64,000 bases of DNA from Macrotis lagotis (Eukaryota; Chordata; Mammalia; Peramelemorphia; Peramelidae), in assembly GCF_037893015.1 (NCBI RefSeq), contig NC_133665.1, forward strand, positions 19,319,207 to 19,383,206, given 5' to 3'. Shown piece after piece: positions 23,701 to 33,095 of this stretch. Made by a program: the position numbers and the translations under genes. Below the pieces are notes generated by a model. It worked only from the letters and a program-made list of their open reading frames with translations, was not told the DNA's origin and ran no database searches. Position 1 is the stretch's first letter. The number at the start of each line of letters is the position of its first letter.

Positions 23701-26564
23701 ATTATTTCTTGGAAAATGAAGTCTAGGCTCTTTTCCTGGTCATGACTTTCAGGTAGCCCAATAATTTTTAAATTATTTCTTCTGGATCTGTTTTCAAGGT
23801 CAGTTGTTTTTCTTTTTTAGTATTTTTTGCTAGGCTGGGGTTAAGTGGCTTGCCCAAGGACACAGCTAGGTAATTATTAAGTGTCTGAGGCCACTCATTT
23901 GTTTTTCCAATGAGATATTTCATATTTTCTTCTAATTTTTGACTTTCTTGGAAGAGTTTTATTTCTTCCTGATTTCTCGCAAAGTCATCGACTTTAGCTC
24001 CATTCTGCATTTGAAGGTGTTATTTTCTTCAGGGAGCTTTTTTATCTCCTTTTCCAGCTGGCCAATTCTGCTTTTTAAGGCATTCTTCTCCTCATTTGCC
24101 TTTTGTTTTGCTTTTTCCATTTGGCCTAAATTGTTTTTTAACATACTATTTTTCTTCAGTATTTTTTTGCATTTCTTTCACCAGACTACTGATTTGGTTT
24201 TCATAATTTATCTGCATTGCTCTCATTTCTCCTCCCAATTTTTCCTCCCCCCTCCCTTAATTGCTTTTCAAAGTTTTATTTGAGCTCATCCATAGCCTGA
24301 GCCCACTTTCTGTTTCTCTTAGAGGCTTTGGATACAGAAGCTTCAAGTTTGTCATCTTCTGAATCTTCCATGGGACCAGAGTAATTTTCTATGGTCATAT
24401 TTTTCTTTATCTTTTGTTTTCTCATTTCCTTAGCCTAAGACTAATTAACCACACTTCCAAGGCTTTGGGGGGGCTTTTGGGACACCCCATTGGAACCTTT
24501 ATTCCTTCAAGGTCTTATGCTCTCCTGCCTGTGCTTTGATATGTAGATGACCACAAGTGCTCCCCTCTGCCCTGGAGCTGTGGGGAAGGTCTCTGCTTCT
24601 CTATCTTAGTATGGAAGCCCAAACTGTAGCCTGGATCTGAGTGTGGGCAAACAGATGAGTCCTGCCCCAGGGAGAGCAGAGAGATTTCTGCAATCTCCCC
24701 CTACCCCCTTACTGTCTGTTGGCTGCTGGCTTGCTTCCCTAATTCCTGCTCCAGGTTCTCATCATGGGGCTGTTCTGAGGCTGGTGCTCCTGTACAGCAG
24801 TACTCTGTGCAGCAGAGTTCTCTCACCACCCCTTCAAGATGTTCCTGGTGATTTGTGGGCTGCGCTGTGGCCGTGGCCTTTTTCCCACCGCCTGGTCCTG
24901 GTGAAACACACCTTTCCCACAGAACTTCTAAGTTGTCTTGGACTGGGAAATTGTATCACTCAGTCTTTCTGTGGGTTCTGGTGTGTATTATATGTACATA
25001 TTAATGCATATTCATAGAAAAAAACATTATGGTAAGCAGAAAGATGGGAACAAAGTAGGTGCCTATTGATAGAAAAATCACTGAACATAGGTTGTGGTAA
25101 ATGAATGTTATGGAATACTATTGTATTTTCAGAAGTTAGAAATATGAAGAAATTTAGGGAGAACTAAGTTACATGATGCAGAATCCTATGCTGATCCCTC
25201 AAGTGCCACTTTTAAATATATTGCCCAAGGCAGCTAGGTGGCGTAGTGGATAAAGCACAGGCCCTGGAGTCAGGAGTACCTGGGTTCAAATCCGGTCTCA
25301 GACACTTAATAATTACCTAGCTGTGTGTGGCCTTGGGCAAGCCACTTAACCCCGTTTGCCTTGCAAAAACCTAAAAATAAATAAAAATAAATATATTGCC
25401 CAAATATTTTGGGGGGGCAAGGCAATGGGGTTAAAGTGACTTGCCCATGGTCACACAGCTAGGTAATTGTTAAGTGTCTGAGGCCGTCCCCTGCCTCCAA
25501 GGCTGGTGCTCTATCCACTGTGTTACCCAGCTGCTCATATATTGCCCAAATATTAAAAAAGAAGGAAAGAATGTATATGTGCAAAAATATATAGAATAGA
25601 AATTTTTCTTGTGGTAAAGAAATTAAAAGAATTCTCATCAATTGGATGATGGCTGAACAAATTATGGCATATGAATTTGATAGAATATTATTGAAATGAT
25701 AAATGGAGACTAGAGAACCAATGGCAAAGCATGCTACTTACCTCTTGACAGAAGGTGATACACTAGATCAGGGATTGTTAACTTTCTGTGTCATAGTCAA
25801 GGAGACAAGTTGAGCTTATAGACCTCTTATTAGAATTATGGGATTTTGTTTTTGTTTTTTTTGTTAGGATTTTGCAAGACAAACGGGATTAAGTGGCTTG
25901 CCCAAGGCCACACAGCTAGGTAATTATTAAGTGTCTGAGGCTGGATTTGAACCTAGGTACTCCTGACTCCAGGGCCAGTGCTTTATCCACTGTGCCACCA
26001 CCTAGTCGCTCCTAGAATTATGTTTTTAAATATAATAAAATAACATAGGATTAAAAAGATCAGTTATTTGGAAATGTAGCCATGTTTGTTTTGGTCTATT
26101 TTTATAACTCAAGGGACAGAATTTAAATATGTATTTTAAAAAATGTAAGTTTAATTGCATTTTTCTTTCCTTTTTCAAATCACTCCTTCAAAAAAGAAAA
26201 AATAACACCCCTTAGCAAATAAGCTTATTTAAACAAAACAAAATATCATTATTGGCCAACTCCAAAAGTGTGATGTGTCTCACTCTATGTATTAGTCTAT
26301 AATCTATTTGTCAAGAGGTGGATAGATTCTTCATGTGCATGTTCAGTTATGGCCAATTTTGCTTGACTGTGCTTGTTTGTTGCAAAGGAGGGTTTAAAAA
26401 ATTAAGGAAGGGGGAGTGATAATGATGAAAAAAGAAATGAAACTTTTTTTTAATGACAACATTCAACAAGGAAATTCAGAGGGAGGCACAGATAAGACAT
26501 CTTTGAAAGTAATATGCTGAATTTATTGTATACTTCAAAAATAATCTATATGTTAGAGCCATTT

Positions 26565-26601
<37 letters not shown>

Positions 26602-29600
26602 ATCTATCTATATGTAACTGTCACTCATTTCAGTAGAGAGAAGAGGAATCATCAGTTCAAAATGTTCCATTTGTGATTGCTAAGATAGTGAGGTTTTGTG
26701 GAACTATTTTTCTTTGTTAGAAGGGGGATTAACAGGGGAGTTTATCAGGAAGTAACTGGAATGTAAAAGCACAAGACATAAATGAAAGTTTAAAAAAATG
26801 GATTGTTACATTTTGTTTCTAAAGAGCAGACACTTCTCAATAAACAATCAAGCAACCTCCCTTAAAAAAAAGTTCTCCAGTGGGTAAAAAAGTTTATTGT
26901 TGACAGAAGGGAAGACTCCACCCTTTATGTCTGACAATATGTTAACCTTAACTGTATAAATGCCTAGAATTTTGAGACTCTTTCTTGTTGGTTTTATTTA
27001 CATTGTTTCAGTTGCTGCATATATTGTCTGGGCCTTGTATTATTTCTTACATTGTTATTCTGAGTACTTAATATTTGCCCAAATTTATTTCATATTTGTT
27101 TAGCTATTCTTCAATAGTTATGCACATGTTTATTTTCTATCATTTCCAGTAATCTGCTGAAAAAAGGTACTTCCAAGATCTGTTCTCTGGAATCAAGAAT
27201 GGTCATATAATTAATCTGAGTGTGGCTGCCTTTAAGTGATGTTTTAATTTATATCATTGTTAATGGGAATATTATTTTGATTCTCTAATGCTGCTGTGAA
27301 CAAAGTTTAGTGGTCTGACCACACCTGATTTATAGGTGACTTCTCATCGCCTGTTATGTGTTGTTTTCATATTCTATTCTATCATTTCTAGTGCTAGAAT
27401 GAATCTGACGAATGTTGGGCTATTTCTTATTTATCAATCAAGTTGCAACTCTTTCCTATTAATTAGTTATCTCAGTGTTCCACCAGTTTATTAAATATTA
27501 CTTACTGAATAAGCTATATTCCTCAAAAGTAGTTATTAATATATATTAAAACCTATAATCTGTTAATAATTCATTAATAATTGAAAGCAACACTAAAAGT
27601 AATATATAATTATTTACAATATTTTGTCCCTATCAAAGATCATAGTCAGAGTCATCTCAAATCCTCATTATAATGACAGTTGATGATTTTTTACTTCTGG
27701 AAATACAATTCCATCATTTGAAATATGGATTGAATTCTCTCAACAATCCTCTTAATATTTCCCTTAATGATGAGTTAATTTCAGCCTCTCCAAAAGTAAA
27801 TTAGGTTAGTTCTTTTTCTTTCTCCTCTATTCACAAGTAATGTTTCTGGAGAGCCCTGTTCCACTCTGGAACTACTAGTCCCTTACAGATTCTTTGTGTT
27901 TCTTCATAAAATAATAGAAACATTCTCATAAAAAAGAAGTTTCTCCTCAACTTTCTCTTTGTTCTTTCTCTTCACAATTTATCTGATAGATCAAAGATAA
28001 AACACAAACATCCTCCTTGATTACATAGGGAGAAGTGCCTCATAAAATGATGGTTACAGTTCTCATTCCAAACTGGAAATTTAAACTGTCTTTGTTCGAT
28101 CTTCTATTTGACTCTTAAAAAGCATCCCACCACATCAGGGACTCTCCAGTCATCCTGATCTATATCTTGCCACTAGACCCAGATGATTCCAGTTGAGAAA
28201 GTCACACTGGTGACTTTGTACAGCCTCCTCACTTCAATCCAGTTCATTTTCTTTTTTCTTTTTTTTCTTTTTCTTTTCCAATTCATTTTCTAGTCATGAC
28301 ATCATTTACTTTCCTGATGTCATGGTCCTCTTTGAGAACAAAAGTACCACCACCACCACCAACAAAAATACAGTTATAATATCTGTAGACTTTGTGGAAG
28401 AGCCTAATGAAACTGTAATTATTTACTTATGAACCTTTTCTTGCAGATGACCTACTTAAATGATCAAATTATTAAATGGTTCATACCTTTTAATTAAAGA
28501 ATTCCAATAGTATGACTTTATGGGTCAAAGTATGTGGACAATTGAGTAATTTTTCTGCATAATTTAAAATTTTATTTTAGATGAGTCAATTTACAGTTAA
28601 GCCAGGAACAAATAGTGTACCTATTTTTTCCTAGCCCTTCCAGCATTGTTTTCCCAATTTTCAGCATTTTTAAATTAGTTTTTTAAGTGAGATAATAGAG
28701 CAAGTTTATTTGATTTTTCTTACTCTGATTATTAGTGATTTTTTAAAACACTTTTGGGTGGTTATTGATAGTTTCTGTTTCATTTTAAAACCATTTATTA
28801 ATATCCTTTAATTGGGGCTTTGGGGGAAGACTCATTGGAATGAACAATGGCTTTGGAATGAAGGGAGGGTGCAGTTCCCCTCTCAGATGCTTAACTTGCC
28901 TGTGTGACCTTTTATATCTCAATTCTATATTTGCTTATACATTTTCCTATAATTGTGAAAGATTTAATTTTCCATTCTTCCCTTTAAAAAACCCAATCTT
29001 TGTAGTATGATGAAAAGAACACTAGAACTGGAATTACCTGCAGCCTCCTGGGTTCAAATGTTATTTCTTTTTTTTAAATTTAATTTCTTTTTTTAAATTA
29101 AAGATTTTATTTATTTTGTTTTACAATTTTTCCCCTAATCTTACTTCCTTCCCCCAATCCCCCACAGAAGGCAATTTTTCAGTCTTTACATTAATTCCAT
29201 GGTATGCATTGATCCTAATTGAGTGTGATGAGAGAGAAATCATATCCTTAAGGAAGAAACATAAAGTATAAGAGATAACAAGATCAGACAATAAGATATC
29301 AGGTTGTTTTTTTTTTTCTAAATTTAAGGTAATAATCCTTGGTCTTTGTTCAAACTCCACAGTTCTTTCTCTGGATACAGATGGTATTCTCCATTGCAGA
29401 GCGCCCCAAATTGTCCCTGATTGTTATACTGATGGAATGAGTGAGTCCATCAAGGTTGATCATCACCCTCATGTTGCTGTTAGGGTATACAATGTTTTTC
29501 CGGGTTCTGCTCATCTCACTCAGCATCAATTCATGCAAATCCCTCCAGGCTTCTCTGAATTCCCATCCCTTCTGGTTTCTAATAGAACAATAGTGTTCTA

Positions 29601-30696
29601 CGACATACATATGCCACAGTTTGCTAAGCCATTCCCCAACTGAAGGACATCAAATGTTATTTCTGTCATGACTCATGTGACATTGGGAAATTCACTTAAT
29701 TTTACAAGACCTTGGTTTCCTCACCTGTAAAATGAAGATATGAGGCTGGTTGACTTCTGAAGTCCCTTTTAGCACTGAATCTAAGATCCTATCTTTTTAA
29801 AATACTGAATGCCTTTTAAAAAAAGCAAATTATTCGTAATTGAAAAACTTTAGAGAAAGCTACAATTGAAATTTATTAAAAGATATATATGAAGTATTTT
29901 TGAATCCACTAAGAGGACAAGTAAACAATTTATTTCAATTTGATGCAATTTTAATTTCTTTTTAGATCATTATATTCTTTTTGAAGAATTATTTGGATAG
30001 TCTTATTTAGGATGACAGCCCTTTTTGTTTCCAAATTTTTTCCTATGAGTTGAACTCATTTCATAAGTATTTTGTTGAATCAGTTGAACTGTGTGATAAA
30101 ATATTATACAGTATAATGTCACAATATCTTCTTTACTGTGTATTTAAGGATGCTTGTCTTACATATTTTTTGTTGACACTGGCTAGCATTCTATTCTCAG
30201 AGTATGACTAACAAAATTTAACCTTTTTTACTGTGATTATTTCATTCTCTTAGTTAAGAGGTAAAATCTAATTTGAGCAGTTTAGTCTAAACCCAATCCC
30301 ACATGATTATCCTTTGTCATGTACTTTCCAGCCTTTTGTTAATTGTTCAATGACATTATTCCATGAAAAGCATCATAATAAAATTCTCCTTTGTTGCAGA
30401 CTGGTCTCATGTACTGGCCTTTTGTGCAGGTGAGTTTCAAACTACTTTATGTTCTAACTTTTAGTATAGTTTATGTAGAACACTAAATAACTAACTCTTT
30501 TTTCTTTCTGCTCCAGCTTACCAACTTCAGCTTTGTTCCCATTTACTTGAGAACTGCATATACAGGACTCTGCGGCTTTCTCTGGGCTGCGTTCCTTTGC
30601 TACTCACAACAAAGTGGTGATGGTACAGTGTGGGCGGTTTTTGCTTGGCTTAAAGAAAAGGAGACCAGTGAAGTAGAAGGGTCCCCAGAGAAATGA
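17409..30696 (+). CDS. MPV17L: MPV17L, Mpv17-like protein, complete gene in four coding exons
   Basis: Joining 17409-17718, 20083-20153, 30400-30429 and 30517-30696 gives an uninterrupted 196-codon frame, the same length as human MPV17L. All junctions obey GT-AG. Residues 16-24 (PWPTNVLLY), the block around residues 60-72 and the family signature W133-P134..Q137..N140-F141...P145 are visible. Four hydrophobic stretches (about 19-35, 85-103, 129-148, 152-166) fit the four-helix membrane topology of the Mpv17/PMP22 family. In other mammals the protein is reported in mitochondria or peroxisomes, with roles in reactive oxygen metabolism and protection from apoptosis; that is family knowledge, not seen here. 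No stop or frameshift is present, so the gene looks functional. Introns are 2364, 10246 and 87 bp, and the large one is full of retroelements. The neighbour BMERB1 downstream matches human gene order. Confidence 0.95.
17725..17795 (+). promoter_or_regulatory. G-run cluster at the start of MPV17L intron 1
   Basis: More than ten runs of three or four G on the coding strand begin just inside the intron, a few bases after the exon 1 donor. Such clusters can form G-quadruplexes and favour R-loops on the non-template strand. This is a sequence property only; function is inferred. Confidence 0.5.
18262..18593. other. MPV17L intron 1, unique sequence
   Basis: The edge of the CpG island passes into AT-rich intron with a T-rich run at 18451-18475. 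No repeat is named. Confidence 0.5.
18594..18733 (+). repeat. WSINE-type SINE with head deletion
   Basis: The head 'gggggcagctaggtagcacag' joins directly to 'agtcaggagtacc', losing about 20 bp of the usual 'tggatagagc...ctgg'. The rest is intact to 'ccattgccttgcaaaatcc'. Near-identical flanks ('ataggatatttg' and 'ataggatgtttg') look like the target duplication. Confidence 0.85.
19213..19375 (+). repeat. C-rich variant of the WSINE, copy 1
   Basis: Aligns over its full length with the WSINE but carries many T-to-C differences (for example 'cacccaacaatcaccc' where other copies have 'cacttaataattacc'). It ends in a C run and an A-rich tail. See the paired copy at 19398-19545. Confidence 0.75.
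19398..19545 (+). repeat. C-rich variant of the WSINE, copy 2
   Basis: Same family and orientation as copy 1, sharing several of its T-to-C changes ('gagccaggagcacc', 'gacacccaaggatcacc', 'gccacccagcccc'). It begins after an 'aatagtaataatag' spacer that resembles the one preceding copy 1. A 161-codon ORF spanning both copies is a translation of SINE sequence. Confidence 0.75.
19783..20036 (+). repeat. MAR1-like SINE, forward
   Basis: Complete MAR1 order: 'gggcagctaagcagtac', 'ctggagtccagaagac', 'catgtgaccctgggcaaatc', 'ggcaaactgttccagtatct', ending 'gttggacatgactgaataac'. It ends 46 bp before exon 2 of MPV17L. Confidence 0.8.
20083..20153 (+). CDS. MPV17L: MPV17L coding exon 2
   Basis: 71 nt: two bases complete Gly104, then residues 105-127 reading LSILQGKEDMFLDLRQKFW and NTYK. 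This is nearly identical in pattern to the mammalian exon (SILQGK.D.FLDL.QKFWNTY). The acceptor is ...acaaatag|GT and the donor AAG|gtaagt is consensus. The exon ends in phase 0. It is too short for ORF finders and was located by its conserved residues and splice sites. Confidence 0.95.
20175..20800 (+). repeat. L2 LINE 3' region
   Basis: Contains 'gtcatgtcactccactgctcaac', 'aaactccttagcctggcattcaaggccttcca' in the order typical of the L2 3' end, and ends with a 'agtaagcgccatgaaggcacgg'-like segment and 'taataaatgtttattgagttaatgaatt'. Ancient and non-coding. Confidence 0.75.
20801..21214. other. MPV17L intron 2, unique AT-rich sequence
   Basis: Short 'cctgacacattaagtactcaataaatgcttattcac' at about 21000-21035 resembles an old SINE or LINE 3' end. 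Otherwise nothing is recognised. Confidence 0.45.
21215..21370 (+). repeat. MIR SINE, forward
   Basis: Contains 'agacttgagttcaaatctaac', 'tagttccctcatctctaaaatgagg', the MIR core, and 'ggtttccagtactaag'. Confidence 0.6.
21371..22559. other. MPV17L intron 2, nothing recognised
   Basis: Unique AT-rich intron sequence. Two reverse-strand ORFs of 63 and 66 codons have no features. Confidence 0.5.
22560..24960 (-). mobile_element. L1-related element, reverse: leader, ORF1-like coiled coil and purine-rich spacer, no ORF2
   Basis: Read on the minus strand: about 24960-24380 is a GC-richer leader. 24380-23450 holds a broken ORF1-like region; its best open part (23959-24144) is a lysine/glutamate-rich coiled coil with heptad-like leucines and 'GQLEKEIKKLPEENN'. 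23450-22600 is a purine-rich spacer ending at a 17-18 C run (+ strand, about 22583-22600). No ORF2 follows, so it is a half-L1 like HAL1 elements or an L1 cut after ORF1. It is interrupted by a SINE fragment at 23810-23893 and sits antisense in MPV17L intron 2. Confidence 0.55.
23810..23893 (-). repeat. WSINE-type SINE fragment, reverse, nested
   Basis: The stretch 'ggggttaagtggcttgcccaagg' through 'aagtgtctgaggcca' is the 3' half of the SINE; the tRNA-like head is missing. It interrupts the ORF1-like region and so postdates it. Confidence 0.85.
24961..25213. other. MPV17L intron 2, possible L1 relic
   Basis: The stretch 'gtgcctattgatagaaaaatcactgaacataggttgtggtaaatgaatgttatggaatactattgt' resembles the L1 ORF2 C-terminal coding region on the + strand, strongly decayed. 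Confidence 0.35.
25229..25388 (+). repeat. WSINE-type SINE, forward
   Basis: Full-length copy with tail 'aaaacctaaaaataaataaaaata'. Flanked by aaatatattgcccaa at 25214-25228 and 25389-25403 (15-bp target duplication). Confidence 0.93.
25409..25536 (-). repeat. WSINE-type SINE, reverse, inserted at the same target
   Basis: Reverse copy with an internal deletion ('gaggccgtcccctgcc'). Flanked by atatattgcccaaatatt at 25391-25408 and 25537-25554, overlapping the target duplication of the SINE just before it. Confidence 0.88.
25841..26012 (-). repeat. WSINE-type SINE, reverse
   Basis: Complete reverse copy flanked by tagaattatg (25831-25840 and 26013-26022). The head carries a small duplication ('gccaccacctag'). 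Confidence 0.92.
26023..26568. other. MPV17L intron 2, nothing recognised
   Basis: AT-rich unique sequence. Confidence 0.5.
26569..26612. repeat. (TCTA)n microsatellite
   Basis: About nine tetranucleotide units with one interruption. Confidence 0.95.
26613..28129. other. MPV17L intron 2, nothing recognised
   Basis: AT-rich unique intron, no exon-like ORF or named repeat. Confidence 0.5.
28130..28375 (+). repeat. 3' part of a composite marsupial SINE with trinucleotide tail
   Basis: The stretch 'ccagtcatcctgatctatat ... ccactagacccagatgattcc ... gtcatggtcctctttgagaac' matches the long 3' part of the element at 61492-61806. It is interrupted by a CT-rich tract (28250-28280) and ends in a (CCA)n-like tail at 28348-28362. 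Confidence 0.65.
28998..29068 (+). repeat. MIR SINE, 5' part, split by an L1
   Basis: The stretch 'gtagtatgatgaaaagaacac ... gcctcctgggttcaaatg' is the tRNA-like half of a MIR. The remainder resumes at 29665 after the L1 insertion. Confidence 0.55.
29069..29649 (-). mobile_element. 5'-truncated L1, reverse, with 15-bp target duplication
   Basis: Contains the last part of ORF2 (minus-strand frame at 29350-29610 with EHYCSIRNQKGWEFREAWRD) and the L1 3'UTR, ending in a T run on the + strand. Flanked by tcaaatgttatttct at 29054-29068 and 29650-29664. Only about 580 bp was copied. It lies antisense in MPV17L intron 2, 750 bp before exon 3. Confidence 0.92.
29665..29795 (+). repeat. MIR SINE, 3' part, continuing from 29068
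   Basis: The stretch 'catgtgacattgggaaattcac', 'ggtttcctcacctgtaaaatgaa' completes the MIR interrupted by the L1. Confidence 0.7.
29796..30399. other. End of MPV17L intron 2
   Basis: AT-rich unique intron ending in the polypyrimidine stretch and acceptor ttctcctttgttgcag (30384-30399). Confidence 0.55.
30400..30429 (+). CDS. MPV17L: MPV17L coding exon 3, 30-nt microexon
   Basis: Encodes TGLMYWPFVQ (residues 128-137), carrying the invariant W-P..Q part of the Mpv17 family signature. The acceptor is ttgttgcag|A and the donor CAG|gtgagt. Its length is a multiple of three and it is in phase 0 on both sides, so skipping it would keep the frame but remove the signature. Far below ORF-finder limits; found by protein homology. 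Confidence 0.95.
30517..30696 (+). CDS. MPV17L: MPV17L coding exon 4 and stop
   Basis: Follows an 87-bp intron with acceptor ctgctccag|C. Encodes residues 138-196, starting LTNFSFVP and including YTGLCGFLWAAFLCYSQQSG, the last membrane segment. It then diverges into a hydrophilic, acidic C-terminus ending GSPEK before TGA at 30694-30696. The C-terminal tail differs from placental proteins, which is usual for this family. Confidence 0.95.
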   Translation, partial: LTNFSFVPIYLRTAYTGLCGFLWAAFLCYSQQSGDGTVWAVFAWLKEKETSEVEGSPEK

Positions 30697-31118
30697 CTGC
30701 TTTTAAACAAATTGTTCTCATGAAGTGGCCAAAATTTATTTCCTATAATGCAGTGAGTTGAAACCAAGGAAATATTATATTATTTAATAATTCTTATGTC
30801 TAAATTTAGCATGTTTAATTATGAAGTATTACTGTACTATAGAGAAAATTTTTTTTTTGGAATTAATAGTTTTGAATAATTATCAAAATGTCTTTCATTT
30901 TTGTTTTAAAGGACAAAAGGGATAGTCTATTGTCAATTTCATTTATCTAATAGTTAATATTATTTTAAAAAATTGTTGCTTAATATAGCAATTAGTATTG
31001 TCACTTTTTACCATTTTTATAATTTGATTAAAGACTACTTTGAAAATATAAGCATTAGATTTCACAAACCATTGTTATAAGAAAAAAAATAGTGGGGACC
31101 TAATTAGAAGACCTTGTG

Positions 31119-31159
<41 letters not shown>

Positions 31160-31690
31160 GTATGTATGAAAACTCAGTATACTGAATTCTCACCCTACTC
31201 TTTTGGGCTCATTGCTCTCTGTGACAAGCTAAGAACTGTGCAAGCAGAAACCAAATAGCCAGAAAGATCAAATAACTGACATTTTCCCCCCAGAGTATCA
31301 TAGATAATTGATAATTATGAGGAACCAAAGTACTATAAGATCTTAACTATCAAAAAAAATTATAAAGTAACTATCAAATATATTTTATTGTATTGCATTT
31401 TATTTCTTTGAAACTTGATAATCCTTGCTTCAAATTTTTGTCATTTAAAATTTGAATATTCAATTATAACCTGAACTTTATTTTCTTTTTGAAATAGATG
31501 AAAGTTTTACTTTCCACAGAAATTTTACTGAGATAAAGCAACTGAAATTTTCAAGAGTATATTGAATAAATTTTTCTTTTTATAGTCAGGAAGAATTTAT
31601 TTAGGGATTTCAGTAAAACATCTCAAATACTAATATTAAATATATATTCAAGGACATTAACTGTTCAAATAAACTTTAATAGTTTTGCTC
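30697..31690 (+). other. MPV17L: MPV17L 3'UTR, end uncertain
   Basis: AT-rich sequence after the stop. Candidate polyadenylation signals are AATAAA at 31565-31570 and 31668-31673. A microsatellite (AC)16 lies at 31124-31155. I cannot tell which signal is used, or whether the UTR runs further. Confidence 0.4.
31124..31155. repeat. (AC)n microsatellite
   Basis: About 16 AC units, probably within the MPV17L 3'UTR. Confidence 0.95.
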
Positions 31691-31785
31691 ACAAATTTAA
31701 AATTATTCAAGGTTCATCTACATTCAAAGTTTATAGTTTACAAATTCTCTGTTTATAAAATGAACCACATAAAGATTCATTTAAG

Positions 31786-31949
31786 GGGTGACTAGGTGGC
31801 ACAGTGGATAGAGAGCACTGGCCCTGGAGTCAGGAGTACCTGAGTTCAAATCCAGCCTCAGACACTTAATAATTACCTAGCTGTGTGGCCTTGGGCAAGC
31901 CATATAACCCCATTCATTGCCTTACAAAAAAAAAAACAAAGCTAAAAAA
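31786..31949 (+). repeat. WSINE-type SINE, forward
   Basis: Full-length copy with A-rich tail. Flanked by aaagattcatttaag (31771-31785) and aaagattcacttaag (31950-31964), one mismatch. Confidence 0.92.
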
Positions 31950-31964
31950 AAAGATTCACTTAAG

Positions 31965-33057
31965 AATAGAAAATTTCATTTAGGAATAAAACCACAAACT
32001 CGTTTTCCTTGAGTCTTTCTGGGATTGTAAAATATGAAGCATTGAGTTTTTGAGGAAAATGTTTTACCTTGTTCTTAGAAGTATAATTTGTATTAATTAA
32101 AAATTGCTTAAAAATTTAGTAGGTATTAATATAATTTGTGTTCTGTGGGCAACAGTAAGGTAATTCACATATTATTTAATGCTATCATTTCTTTCTTTGT
32201 TTTCCAAATTGTGTCTTTTTGGGTAATGGCTTTCAGTAGTAATTATTTCAAATGTAAAGCTATTTTTCAATATTAAATGTAAAAACTTAAATAATGACTT
32301 CTTCAGAAAAAAATTTTTGTAAAAAATGTCTTTCATTTAGCATTTAAAATTATTTTTATGGTGGAGGAATAGTATTTGCTTGCCTTAATTAAAAGTTTGG
32401 AAACAATTCGAGAATAAAAATTTTTTCTACATTGACAAATTGAAAACATTCTAAAAAAGTACAGACCTTTCTTTACTAAAAGAATGGATTGGTCATTAAA
32501 GCTTTATACTCTCCCAAATTTTGGCAAAAAATATATTTTTCAGTTCCTAGTGTAAGAATATGTTTATATTTTATGGGGAAAGTTCAAGTTAATTTATTTA
32601 AAATGGCATGTCAACCAATATAATTTTATTTATTTAGGTTCTACTACATTCAAGGCACTGTGCCCTGTGGATGATTAAAAAAAATAGAAGATATAGTCCC
32701 TACCTTTAAAGAACTTACAACTTAAATTCTAAAACTTACCTTCATAAAAAGTAAAATAAAAATGCAAGAAACATCACAAGGCAATACAAAATTAAGGATC
32801 AAATCAGGAGAAAAAGCTCATTGTATGTAAATTGGAGTGATCTGGGAAAATTTCATGGAGGAAAAGATGGTTTCAGGGTTATAGGATTTGGATAGTTAGA
32901 GTAGAGAAGAAAGAACTAAAGGCATCTTGGACAATTTTTCTAATTCTAATTTCTCATTAATTTTATATTTTTCTTAGTTTATGTAATAATTGACTTTTGA
33001 TACTTTTGTCTCTTATAGTGAAATTTATATATATATACACACATATGTATATGTATG

Positions 33058-33095
<38 letters not shown>

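Noticed and set aside
23939..24283. 114-codon Phe-rich forward ORF
   Set aside because: Antisense of the L1 ORF1-like coiled coil.
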